Assembly: GCA_963576725.1 (NCBI GenBank)
Contig: OY755236.1
Coordinates: 64,020,636 to 64,084,635 of the forward strand
Origin: Azorinus chamasolen
Lineage: Eukaryota > Mollusca > Bivalvia > Cardiida > Solecurtidae
Reading direction: 5' to 3'
Length of the DNA stretch: 64,000 nt
Both the position numbers and the translations under genes were made by a program. Of the stretch, positions 10,876-20,597 are shown piece after piece (the first letter of the stretch is position 1; every line of letters begins with the position of its first letter). The notes beneath the pieces were generated by a model. It did no database searches. It saw nothing but the letters and a program-made list of their open reading frames with translations, and was not told the origin of the DNA.

Positions 10876-11177
10876 TTGACTTTACAAGATCTGATTCATT
10901 GTCAGTTAAACTGACAAGATATTTCTTTCATTTTTCATGTTGTATGGCTTTAGCCATATGGTGCAAACATTTTACAATCACCTGTTTGACCAAATTAATT
11001 TGGTAAGCATGTTGTATTGATATTTTGTAGTTCTTATATTAGGTTTTATTGTTTTATGGAAACATACTGCAGCCTTGTTTGTTGTTAATGAAACTTTGAT
11101 CATTCAGTGTGTTATTTCATCATGTTCTGCACTTATGCACATGCAACTTTTGCTGGTAGCTTCATTGACTTCATTGT

Positions 11178-11400
11178 TAACCAGTTGAATGCAGGAAAGG
11201 AGGGCACTGTCATTTGCAAATAGTGTAGATTCTGACTAGAGGTCTCATACAGGAGCCCTCTGCCCAGGGTCTGTACAGTTTGTTATTCTAATTTTTTTTA
11301 GCAAATTTAGGCCCTGCATACTCGATAGATTCTATTGTTAAAACACTGCTGTATTCACCTCAATATTCAATATCTCATAGTATCTTGCTCATGCAGTCCC
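11178..11400 (+). mobile_element. MITE-D
   Basis: GTTAACCAGTTGAATGCAGG to CACTGCTGTATTCACC. Hairpin AGGTCTCATACAGGAGCCCT. Confidence 0.5.
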
Positions 11401-11596
11401 AATTATCACCAGTGTCACATTTCAAATGGGGCTTGGACATCGCAAATCATTCAAACCCCAATCAGTGTCATTTGAAGTTTGTGTCTACACTACCATATCT
11501 ACCCTAAATATTCAGACACTCAGTATCTCTGCACTCCACTGGTTTGAGAACTTAGTCATTCAATTTGGCAACCATTTTTATAAATTTAAATTAGAT

Positions 11597-11840
11597 TGAC
11601 TAATAAGCAAATAGTTTAGACCCAAATCAAACTGCTCCTCCAGGAGTAATTTGACGTGGGTCTGCACTGTTTGCCTTTGATTTTCTGTCTGAATTCTTAT
11701 AAAGGTAATTAGTGGTTAGTCATTTGAGCTGTTTTCATAAGCAAACCGAGAGGACCTTGTTCAGAAGGCTCCTGCATCTGATCTGGGTTAAGTGTGTGTG
11801 TTAAATGTGTCAAAAGGCATCTCTGTCAAGTAAATAGTTT
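11597..11840. mobile_element. Two MITE-A/D fragments
   Basis: A hairpin AAACTGCTCCTCCAGGAGTA (near 11625-11650) and a reverse MITE-A half (GGAAGGCTCCTGCATCTGAT, 11755-11785) lie side by side. Neither has ends. Confidence 0.4.
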
Positions 11841-12197
11841 GGGGGTGGGTTTGTTGGGGTTTTTTAAAAAAAAAACACAGTTCTACTGCCTGATCTAGGT
11901 CTATGTTGTATGCAATGTCCATGTGCACTGATGACAAGGTCCATTTGATTTTACAAGCAAATACTTTTAATCCTGTTTTTCATCTCATACTAATTGGAAG
12001 AGTTGTGTATGCCTTGCATTGAAAGTCATTTAGATAAATTGATATGTGTTTTATGTAGCTTTTGGTGTATTTATTTCAAGAGAAATATATTTTTTGTACT
12101 TATAAACAAACCTTTATATGGGTGGAGAGTCATTATGATTGTCCAAAAATTCTTTTGTGATTTGTAATGCTTCTGGTTACTGTGAGTGAACTCTTTA
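11841..12197. other. Intergenic, nothing recognised
   Basis: A G-rich then T/A-rich low-complexity patch at 11839-11880; otherwise plain AT-rich sequence. Confidence 0.35.
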
Positions 12198-12632
12198 ATA
12201 TACAATAAAACCTCTGTAAATCAGACAATCAAATTAGTATCAATGAGAGGATTTAAGGTGTGGCAGCTTAATGCAGGATGAATGTCATGCAGAAAGCTCC
12301 GAAAGGAATTTTTGGCATGACTTTGACCTTGTATTAAACCCTTTTCTTCATATAAATGCATTTTCACGTATTGATGGAGTAGACCCAGATCAGATGGTTC
12401 CTATAGCAGCCGTCTGATCAGGGTCTGCTCTGTTTGCTACGACATGATATAAATCTTTGTCAAAGCAAAATACTGCCTTGAAAAAAATGCATTATAAAAC
12501 TTAAGCTAATAAATATTCATGATGTCATAAATTCTTACATGAATACTGAACAGGGAATGGGTTAAGCAGCCACCTGCCTAAAAAGATCTTAATTCTTTAT
12601 GAAGAGTCTCGTTTATAGGGGTTTTACTGAAA
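12198..12632. mobile_element. MITE-C split by a MITE-A
   Basis: Left half TATACAATAAAACCTCTG to TTGTATTAA, right half TTAAGCAGCCACCTGCC to GGGGTTTTACTGA. Removing the inserted MITE-A with one TTAA restores the normal GTATTAAGCAG join of MITE-C. Confidence 0.7.
12334..12565 (+). mobile_element. MITE-A nested in MITE-C at TTAA
   Basis: It is flanked by TTAA at 12334-12337 and 12562-12565. MITE-C has a single TTAA at this spot, so the TTAA was duplicated on insertion. Confidence 0.8.
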
Positions 12633-13100
12633 TAAACATGACCAGTTGTGATGGTATGTACTGATGTAACAATTAAAGTTGAACCAAATCGTGATACAAG
12701 ACTTAGAAACATTAACAAAATCAGGCTTGAAGATGGTGTTGAGCAAGGGTTGGATGTTATAGGTGTTTATGTTTCCAGGAAATTTACCAGTGTGATATTA
12801 CAAATGGCAAATGTTTGTTTTGCGTGTACTGTAGTGAAAATAAGAGCTGATAATCAGAACAGTAAAAACAAACATATTGACCCCTTTATGACTAGTATCT
12901 CTATAAAGAGACAAAGACAAATACATTTAGTGTAGACTGAGACTTGAGGGCTCCTTGCCCGCTTGTCAAGATCAGCACTGTTTGCTTGACAACTTATTTT
13001 CAAAGGTCAAACCAGCAATAGAATTCTTGGAGAAACACCCTTCAAATGAAAGTTAGATTAATGCACAATACATACATGTATTTGGATGGGTTCATTAACA
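12633..13100. other. Intergenic with a degraded MITE-D hairpin
   Basis: A 95-codon open frame at 12648-12935 has no recognisable similarity. A weak hairpin (GAGGGCTCC near 12945) suggests an old MITE-D. Confidence 0.3.
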
Positions 13101-13327
13101 GTTAACTCCATACATTAGCCTTCCAATGCCTTTGCAAAGAGAGTAGACCCTGTAAGAGCCATCTGATCAGGGTCTGCTCTGTTTGCTTATTATGTAATAT
13201 AGACACGATTTTACAGTTTCTGCCATAGCTAAAAAATCATATGTTCATGTGCTATTATAAAAAATAATCTAAATAAAATTCATGATCATATTATTTCTTA
13301 AAATAATATTTATGGAGTAAAGGGTTA
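13101..13327 (+). mobile_element. MITE-A, left arm shortened
   Basis: GTTAACTCCATACATTAGCC to GAGTAAAGGGTTAA. About 20 bp of the core are deleted. Confidence 0.65.
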
Positions 13328-13348
13328 AGAACTACCAGTTAAAATGGG

Positions 13349-13574
13349 TTAACCCTTTCCTCCACAGGCTATTTTTAGACCCAACCTCTTTGAATGAATC
13401 TACCCAAAAGGAGCATTTACTAGAGAAAAGGAAAATGTTAGACTTGTGTAGTATTGAAACCATTGTGATAAATAGAGCATTTGCTCCATAGCAAATGCTC
13501 TATTTATCACAATGGTTTCAAGAAGTGAATATTACAGAGGCGTAGAAAGGTGTATTTATGGAGGAAAGGGTTAA
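13349..13574 (-). mobile_element. MITE-B
   Basis: TTAA to TTAA; the core is shortened to GCTCCATAGCAAATGCTC. Confidence 0.75.
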
Positions 13575-13855
13575 GCATTGTGGGCTGATGTACTGTGATC
13601 AATATTTTCTTGAATAAGGAAATAGAATGTTGATTTAATGCTTTAAATGGTTTATGTATGGAGTGAAGGGTTGAGTATCCCTACTAATTAGGCTATGTCA
13701 TAAGAAAAGGGATAAGGAACATTTCATTCTGTATATTACTGGATCACAGTATTTGCCATGCAGTGTCTGTTAGGTTCCACACTGTTTGTAGTTAAAATGG
13801 ACAGAATAAACTCTGATTAAACAGTATAGATCCTAATCAGAAGCCTTGTTAAAAA

Positions 13856-14120
13856 CAGGCCTGTGGCCAAGTGGTTATGGTCTTCGACAGACAATCAGCC
13901 CGTCATTGCTGAGGTTTGAATCCCGGCCTGGGCATTTGGATTTTTCATGTGAGGAAGCCTTCCAGCTGGCTTGCGGTAGGTCGGTGTTAAACACTGGTAT
14001 TCATTTGTGCACTAAACAATGAAATCTGTTCCGTGCACAGAAAAACATGTAATTAGCTGGACATCGCCATATGACTGAAATACTGTTAAAGTGACGTAAA
14101 ACCCCAGTACAAACAAAAAA
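13856..14120 (+). repeat. tRNA-derived SINE
   Basis: The head carries an A-box-like TGGCCAAGTGG (13864-13874) and a B-box-like GGTTTGAATCC (13912-13922). The body contains GGAAGCCTTCCAGCTGGCTT and GGTAGGTCGGTG, close to the central domain I recall from MetaSINEs. It ends GTGACGTAAAACCCC plus an A-rich tail. The exact family is uncertain. Confidence 0.65.
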
Positions 14121-14494
14121 CTTATCAAGATCTGTATTTGCTATATCCAAGTGCCCTATTTCCCCTGACTTAACTCAGATAATTTTATTAAGTTGCTTCA
14201 TGAACAGCTTAATGATTGGTGCCGAAAAGGAAGATAACATTAGGCCTTCATCTTATTTGTGAGAAGCTCAAAAAGTTTTTTGATATTTGTTGCTTTTGTC
14301 AGACTTTCTGTGTATGATTGTCATATTTATAGTCTGTTCTAAGTGTATGACGGAAAAAGAGTACCATAATGATTGTGTATATATATGAATGTTATTCTCT
14401 TGTAACATACAGTATATCAAAGGAATAATTCAATAAAGTGACTGAGATATTCACCCATCTATAAGCCAGCTTTGTATTTTGTTTATAACCCATT
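14121..14494. other. Intergenic, nothing recognised
   Basis: Contains an isolated AATAAA at 14432-14437; no gene signal. Confidence 0.35.
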
Positions 14495-14577
14495 GTTATA
14501 TTTACCATTGCATTTGTTACTGTTTGACAATCTAAAACAGATTGTCAAACAGTAACAAATGCAATGGTAAATATAAC
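14495..14577. repeat. Perfect inverted repeat: 39-bp stem, 5-nt loop
   Basis: Arms 14495-14533 and 14539-14577 are exact reverse complements around AAAAC. The arms match none of the MITE families here. Confidence 0.95.
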
Positions 14578-14670
14578 CTTTACCTGATAGGGATATACCG
14601 GTAATTCATAATGCCATTATAAAAACAAGAGGGTCATTAGCCATATATTGCTCACCTGAGTTAAGTAATA

Positions 14671-15105
14671 TACTCAAGCTCAAGTGTTTCCCCCTATGTT
14701 GTGTGAGGTATTACTAAGTTACTGTTAAATGAAACACATAAAGTGATATATCGATTTTAAAACTTATTTTATTCACAATAAGAAAAATCACGAACAACAA
14801 AAAATAAACCTAAAACCAAAAGTGTATTAAACAAAACAAGTGACACAGCCCTAAAGTGAAAATCACATTGATCAGATATCTTCTACCCAATAGCTTGTAA
14901 ATCCACCTTTTGCTTGCACCACTGGCACTTGATCAAAAGGACTATAGACGAGGTCACCGGAAGTCGACACGGGATTAAAGAAACGTAAATCGGCAAACAT
15001 CTAAGTTTTAAATCGATATATCACTTTATGTGTTTAAGTGTTTTATTTAACAGTAACTTAGTAATACCTCGCACAACATAGGGGACTAGACTTTTGAGCT
15101 TAAGT
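14671..15105. mobile_element. MITE with about 100-bp terminal inverted repeats
   Basis: Left arm 14671-14770 and right arm 15001-15105 are imperfect reverse complements (for example CCCCCTATGTTGTG with CACAACATAGGGG, and GATATATCGATTTTAAAACT with its complement). The ends read TACTCAAGCT and AGCTTAAGTA, so a TA target is likely. No ORF. Confidence 0.75.
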
Positions 15106-15494
15106 ATATATCGGCAATGTTAATTTTTCAGCAGACAACATTTATAGCATATGTCAGAAACTAAGTGTTAACCCTTTCACTGCTGAGCACAACTTGAATT
15201 AGAATTGGCACAGTTTGGATTCAGATCTGATACCAAATAACTGTCCGACCATGATCCAAACTGCTTACAACTAGTGACAATTTTGTCTTAGGTCAAAATG
15301 CCTAAACTGATCTTTTAGAAATTCAAGATGACGACAATTCTGAAATAGATGAAAATACAGATCTATATGAAAGAGTGAAAGCGCTTGCTAAAGAACCTGG
15401 GGAGAAGCACGATGCAACAGCTGGCCTCGGAGAACTACTGGTAGTCAGTATTGTAACCTTTAACCTGTAGTTTATGATGTGCAGAAGTATAGCC
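15106..15494 (+). other. Non-repeat insert in the satellite element
   Basis: Includes a TTAACCCTTTCACTGC end-like stretch at 15168-15183 and the coding-looking block listed separately. The rest is unassigned. Confidence 0.3.
15318..15440 (+). pseudogene. Orphan exon-like block
   Basis: The frame is open for about 45 codons, acidic then mixed (DDDNSEIDENTDLYERVKAL, then AKEPGEKHDATAGLGELL), and reads like real protein. An AG after a short T run (CTGATCTTTTAG, 15317) and a GTAGTC at 15441 could be splice sites. The family is not recognised. It may be a stray exon, a decayed one, or one captured by the surrounding element. Confidence 0.3.
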
Positions 15495-16261
15495 CCTGGT
15501 TGGGGCAATTTTTGGCCCTGGGGTATGTGGTTTCAAAGAAGAAGAGTTTTAAAGGTTTTCCTATATAAGTATGTGAAATTGATACGCCCTGGGGCGTGGC
15601 CATTTTTGGCCCAGGGCTCATAATTTGAACAAACTTGGTAGAGGATCATTAGATGATGCTTCATGCCAAATATCAAAACTCTAGGGTTTGTGGTTTCAGG
15701 GAAGATTTTTAAATATTTAAAGAAAACCTGATAAGCCCCTGGTTGAGGCCATTTTTAGCCCTGGGTCATACTTTTAACAGACTTGGTAGAGGTCTATTAG
15801 GTGATGTTTCATATCAAATATCTAAGCTCTAGGGTATGTGGTTTCAGAGAAGAAGATTGTTAAAGGTTTTCCTATATATATAAGTCTGTAAAACTGATAA
15901 GCCCTCGGGCAGGGCCATTTTTTGCCCGAAGCTCATAATTTGAACAGACTTGGTAAATGACCATTGGGTCAAGATGATACCACATACCAAATATCAAAGC
16001 TCTAGGGTTTGTGGTTTCAGATAAGAAGATTTTAAAGATTTAAAAAAAGGATAAGCCCCAGGGTGGGGCCATTTTTGCCTCAGGGTCATAATTTGAACAA
16101 ACTTGATAGAGGACCCCTAAGGTACAATTCTGTGAAATTTAGTTGAACTCCTCCCAGTGGTTTAGTAGAAGAAGTCATTTGAAATAAAAGTGAATGGACG
16201 ACGGACGGTCACAATAGCTCACACTGAGCCTTTAGCTCAAGTGAGCTAAAAAACACAGCTA

Positions 16262-16470
16262 ATTAACCCTTACCCTTATACAAATGCTTTTTCACGCCTT
16301 GGGTAAAAAGAGATCCAAATCTGCTCTGTTTACATGTGGAATTACAATAGATCCGACTACAATTTCTACCAGTATCAAAAGATCATGTGTACTTGCGTCA
16401 TTATAAAATATCACCGTATATATACTCATGATGTCATTATCTCTTACATGAATATACAACAGGCAAAAGG
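16262..16470 (+). mobile_element. MITE-A with hairpin deleted
   Basis: TTAACCCTTACCCTTATACA to CAACAGGCAAAAGG; the core hairpin is missing. Confidence 0.55.
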
Positions 16471-17042
16471 CATATTTTGATAAAAGTCGTTTGTTTATCG
16501 CTGGTTTATCACATACATGTACTAGATCACACATATGATTGGTAACTCAACATTTTCTAATTATTACAAGCAAAATTGCATTATTGGGATCCTTTTGTTT
16601 GTCTGAAGCAAAGGATGTTTGGTAACCAACTCTTTCGAAACACCTATATGATTGAGTTCAGTGTATCTAAATACCACCATCAAACCAATTTTCAGTCCAC
16701 CATTCGGTTACCATGGCAACATTTTAAAAAACAAAAGTTGAATGCACATCTGCACATGAACAGCAATGTTCATTTGAAGTTTTATTAGGATCGAACATGT
16801 ACTTACCGAAAAACATGTCGGACAAGTTCACGGAAGAAGAATAAGACGAGCAAGAATAAGAAAAAAGAAGAACAATAATGATAAGAAACGTAGCAAACAT
16901 AATACCCCCAAGCACACACACATAACACACACTTCATTTGGGGGGGGGGGGGATAAAATTGGTGATATTGACATCTCTATCAAGAACTGGATTACAAACA
17001 ACTTCGATCTGCAGAAGGCAGAAGTGTGTTGTCTGATGGGTT
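16471..17042. other. Intergenic, nothing recognised
   Basis: A short G run lies at 16939-16952. No coding signal. Confidence 0.35.
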
Positions 17043-17160
17043 TGGCCCTTTACCTGATACATATACCTTTGTAAAGAGGCTGTAGCCATCTGATCAGCAT
17101 CTGCTCTGTTTGCTTGTAGAATTTCCGACATCTGATTCTACACCATATGACATAGCAATG
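17043..17160 (+). mobile_element. MITE-A fragment
   Basis: CCCTTTACCTGATACATATA through CATCTGATCAGCATCTGCTC; the right half is lost. Confidence 0.5.
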
Positions 17161-17387
17161 TATCAAACCATATGTCACCTAGGCGAAACTTCTGCGAGAC
17201 ATTGGAAAGAAAATTTGTTTTCTTTGAAAATGTTTTGAAAATATTGCAGATGACAATTGAGCAGACAACACAAAGAGTTTTGATGCGCATCTCATCTGGA
17301 TCCAAACTGTTAATCACCTTAACAAATCACGTGTGCCTTACCCTTCCCTCCATGAACATTCTTGTAAGAAACTATTAATTATATAAA

Positions 17388-17628
17388 TAATTTCCTTCAT
17401 ATAAGTGCCTTTTCACGCATTTGTAAACAGAGTTGACCAAGATCAAATGGCTCCATATAAGGAGCCATCTGATCAGGGTCTGCTCTGTTTGCATATGGAA
17501 CAAATGGATTTACAGTTTCTGATCAAGTTAAAATTACCTGTATTCATGTTCCATTATAAAACATTCAGCTAATAAATATTGACGATTTCATTATTTCAGA
17601 CATGAATATTGAACAGGAAAAGGGTAAA
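17388..17628 (+). mobile_element. MITE-A
   Basis: Near-complete, with core GGCTCCATATAAGGAGCC (a two-base-pair longer palindrome). Confidence 0.7.
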
Positions 17629-17812
17629 GTGTTATACTAGCACATGGACACAAGAATTTCTAGCCATGTCAGAAACTAGAATTGTATCGATAGAGTATTT
17701 AATAAATAAACAGAGCAGATCCTGATCTGGTGGCTTCTATAGGAGCTGTCTGACCTGGGTTTACTCTGCCTGCAGAGATGTAGAAGAGTATATTTATGGA
17801 ATAAAGGGTTAA
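17628..17812 (-). mobile_element. MITE-A, left end lost
   Basis: CATGTCAGAAACTAGAATTG to GGAATAAAGGGTTAA, with core GGCTTCTATAGGAGC. Confidence 0.6.
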
Positions 17813-17889
17813 CAACAAAACAAAAATGACGAGCTGTTTGTCGTCTCTGAACAAAAATTGCTGTCAATAGAATAATGTATTCTTTGGTA

Positions 17890-18755
17890 TTAACCCTTTG
17901 ATGCTGATTTTTAGCTCCACTTTTTCAAAAAGTGGAGCTTTGTCATGACCCTCTCGTCGGCGCCGGCGTCGGCGACGGCGTTGGTTAACCTTTTTGTTAA
18001 GGTCCTTTTCTCAGAAACCATTTAAGATATTTGGTTCATATTTGGTATGTATGTTTACTATTACAAGGGGAACCCATTTCACAAGGGTAGGTAACCCTAA
18101 AATTAATTTTGCTGTTGTTATCTCCCTTTCTGACTTAGTCTTCAACTACACTATCCAGCACCTTTTTGTTAAGGTCCTTTTCTCAGAAACCATCAAAAAT
18201 ATTTGGTTCATATTTGGTATGTATGTTTACTATCACAAGGGGAATCCATTTCACAAGGGTAGGTAACCCCAAAATTAATTTTGCCATAGTTATGCCCCTT
18301 TTTCGTTGTTGGTTCAGTTTTATGTTCAGGTCCATGTCTCAGAAACTGGCCAAGATATTTGGTTCATCTTTGGTATACATATTAACTATTACAAGGGGGA
18401 CCCATTTCACAAGGGCAGGTAACCCTTAAATTAATTTTGCTGTTGTAATCTCCCCTTTCTGACTTAGACTTCCACTACACTATCCAGCACTAAAGAAAGT
18501 GGAGCGCGCTGTCTGCGGGCAGCTCTTGTTTAAAAGTAGAGTTGTCCAGTTGTTTTTACTTATAGGGTCAATTCAATATGAAAGGGTACTAAAATTTATG
18601 GGATTATGTTAAATGAAAATCAGGGCAAACCTGATCAGAAGGCTCCTAGAGGACCCTTCTGACCCGAGTCTGCACTGTTTGAAGGCCTATAATTATGCCA
18701 GTACCCTCGTTTCCTACATTCAAACATATCAATACAAATCAAATGAGCTCATTGA
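17890..18755 (-). mobile_element. MITE-D split by a satellite element
   Basis: TTAACCCTTTGATGCTGA lies on the left. The family resumes after 18531 with GTAGAGTTGTCCAG, the hairpin AAGGCTCCTAGAGGACCCTT and CTGCACTGTTTG. Confidence 0.6.
17907..18531 (+). mobile_element. Satellite-bearing element, TAGCTCCAC hairpin type
   Basis: It opens with the hairpin AGCTCCACTTTTTCAAAAAG/TGGAGCT, then a GTCGGCGCCGGCGTC run. About three monomers of 150-160 bp follow (GGTCCTTTTCTCAGAAACCA; TATTTGGTTCATATTTGGTA). It ends GGGCAGCTCTTGTTT. Confidence 0.7.
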
Positions 18756-19153
18756 GAAGGGTATATGATTATATATTACATGCATATAATAAAGGTGAGA
18801 AAGCAGAATGACAAATGGAATGAAATAGCATCAGGAAACGACTCCGTGCACGGGGAAAAAATCATTCTTCCTTGCACAGAAGTACAGCCGGGTAGAACCA
18901 CCGATCTACCGCACGCCAGCTGGAATCCTTCCTCAAACACAAATTCCAGACGCCCAGACTGGGATGCAGTGAGGAGCTAAGTGATGGTCAGTTGAAGATC
19001 ATAACCACACTCGGTCATGGAGGCCCTGATTCATAGACCTAGACGTTATTCCAAAGTCCTAGTCATATTGTTACACACTGAATCAAATGTAAATGAGGAA
19101 ACAGTTATAACAAATGAATTAGCGGCGATAGATAAATAGACAGATAGATAGAC

Positions 19154-19157
<4 letters not shown>
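18756..19157. other. Intergenic, nothing firmly recognised
   Basis: A 72-codon frame at 18765-18980 has a TE-like GCACGCCAGCTGGAATCC stretch but no domain. GATA/GACA microsatellite begins near 19128. Confidence 0.3.

Positions 19158-19224
<67 letters not shown>
19158..19224. repeat. (GA)n microsatellite
   Basis: About 33 uninterrupted GA units, preceded by a GATA/GACA run. Confidence 0.97.
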
Positions 19225-19227
<3 letters not shown>

Positions 19228-19566
19228 AGTCTCAGTCTCTGGTACACCAGATTTAGTTAAATAATATTACCTGATACAACAGCAGAGCTAAGCACACCCA
19301 TACTCTGAAAATAGCACGTGTGCGCTTAGGTTTCACGTTTGTATCAACATAGACTCTGGGCAGCTACAGCTCATACTAGTTAACATAAAAAGTTAAGTTT
19401 TGCTAACAGCTCAAACATTTTACTCTTTTGCTGCTAGTAAAAATTACGATGGTGACTGCTGTAACAATCTATTGCTAGGTATCAGGAAGTAAACTGCATG
19501 GTTTGTACAGAGTCATATACATACATGTATGTATACATGCATGTTTCTGCCTAAGACTGGTTTGTA
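19225..19566. other. Intergenic, nothing recognised
   Basis: No repeats of the families here and no coding signal. Confidence 0.35.
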
Positions 19567-19816
19567 TTTGCCCTTTCTTTCATACAAGCCTTTGCAAACA
19601 GGGTAGACCCAGATCAGACAGCTCCTATAGGAGCCATCTGATTAGGGTCTGCTATGTTTGCTTATGGAATTATGCACACATGTAGATATGATCTAACAGC
19701 GTTTGACTAAGTTTACAATTCTCTTTATTTAAAACGGTTGACTTATAAAATAAAATAAAATGAATATTCATGAAGTGATCAAATTATGCATAAATGTTCA
19801 ATAGGGACAGGGTTAA
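19567..19816 (+). mobile_element. MITE-A
   Basis: GCCCTTTCTTTCATACAAG to GGGACAGGGTTAA, exact GCTCCTATAGGAGC core. Confidence 0.7.
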
Positions 19817-20597
19817 ACAGAGTCAAACAAAAAACAAAACAAATTGTTGTCACTCGGGTGTTGTTTAATCCAAAATGAGTTAAAACTTAACCCATTTAGT
19901 GGAAGCTAGTAAGCACAGCACCATCGCCAATGCAACTTCGAACGATGTAAATTAAATGATAACTGGAATGGTATGTTTAAAGGCCCCGTAAATACTATTC
20001 AGATTAAAACAGGTAAAATGATTATTGAACTTACCGAGAAAAGTTTGTTACTAAGCTACGGTTACTAGTTACTACTGATAATATATTAACTCCCATTTTC
20101 TGTTCAATTAGAATCTATAGCCATGCATGTCGCTGGTTTATCCTATGCCTCATCGACTACGCATGCGTATCCGGATGTTTTACCAGTAAGCTACACAAGA
20201 GCAGTGTGGAAAAACGACTGTATATAACCGATGAAAGACGTTACACAGTGACGTGACAGCTTTTGCATTGTGTTTCCCAATTTCAACCGACAATGTAGAA
20301 ACTATTAAATATCATTTATTTATCAAATTTGTTGCAAAAACTAGACTTAATATCCGGTACTTCAACCCCACCCACTTCTATGTCATTGTCGAATTTGACA
20401 TGTGTTGAGTGACGCAGAAAATTAAAGACTCGTTTTGGACACTTATTTAGAATAAGATGATATAACTAAATCCCATGAAAAAAGTTCATACATTTAAAGG
20501 CCTTATCTGTTCTCAGTGAATAGGAGAAGCAGATGAACAGTGATGGAATTCTGAGTAGGATTCTTTATCATTTTGTGTTTTTTTTTTAATCTAAGAA
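19817..20597 (+). promoter_or_regulatory. Upstream region of the PARP14-like gene
   Basis: No MITE is found here, unlike most of the neighbourhood. A TATATAA box-like motif lies at 20221, followed by GTGACGTGAC near 20250. A long T-rich tract ends in TAATCTAAG at 20595, two bases before the ATG. That could be a 3' splice site, in which case a 5' UTR exon lies upstream. The TSS is not determined. Confidence 0.3.

Larger units (their letters stand above)
14626..16253 (-). mobile_element. Satellite-bearing element of the TTTTTAGCTCAC type
   Basis: Read on the minus strand it opens with a TTTTTAGCTCACTTGAGC hairpin and GACCGTCCGTCGTCC. Tandem monomers follow (GCCCC-rich, ending CAAATTATGA; four to five units at 15490-16190), and the element ends in GACCCTCTTGTTTT. 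It has the same architecture as the element at 28066-29887. It is broken by the MITE at 14671-15105. Confidence 0.65.
14578..16265 (+). mobile_element. MITE-A remnant split by a satellite element
   Basis: The left part (ACCTTTACCTGATAGG...GCCATTATAAAA) ends near 14625. The right part (ACACAGCTAATTAA) resumes near 16254. This matches the normal MITE-A run GCCATTATAAAAATTCAGCT. Confidence 0.5.

Noticed and set aside
12648..12935. Possible gene of 95 codons
   Set aside because: No domain, no splice context, and it runs into a MITE-D-like hairpin.
18765..18980. Possible gene of 71 codons
   Set aside because: Contains a transposon-like stretch and no recognisable protein family.
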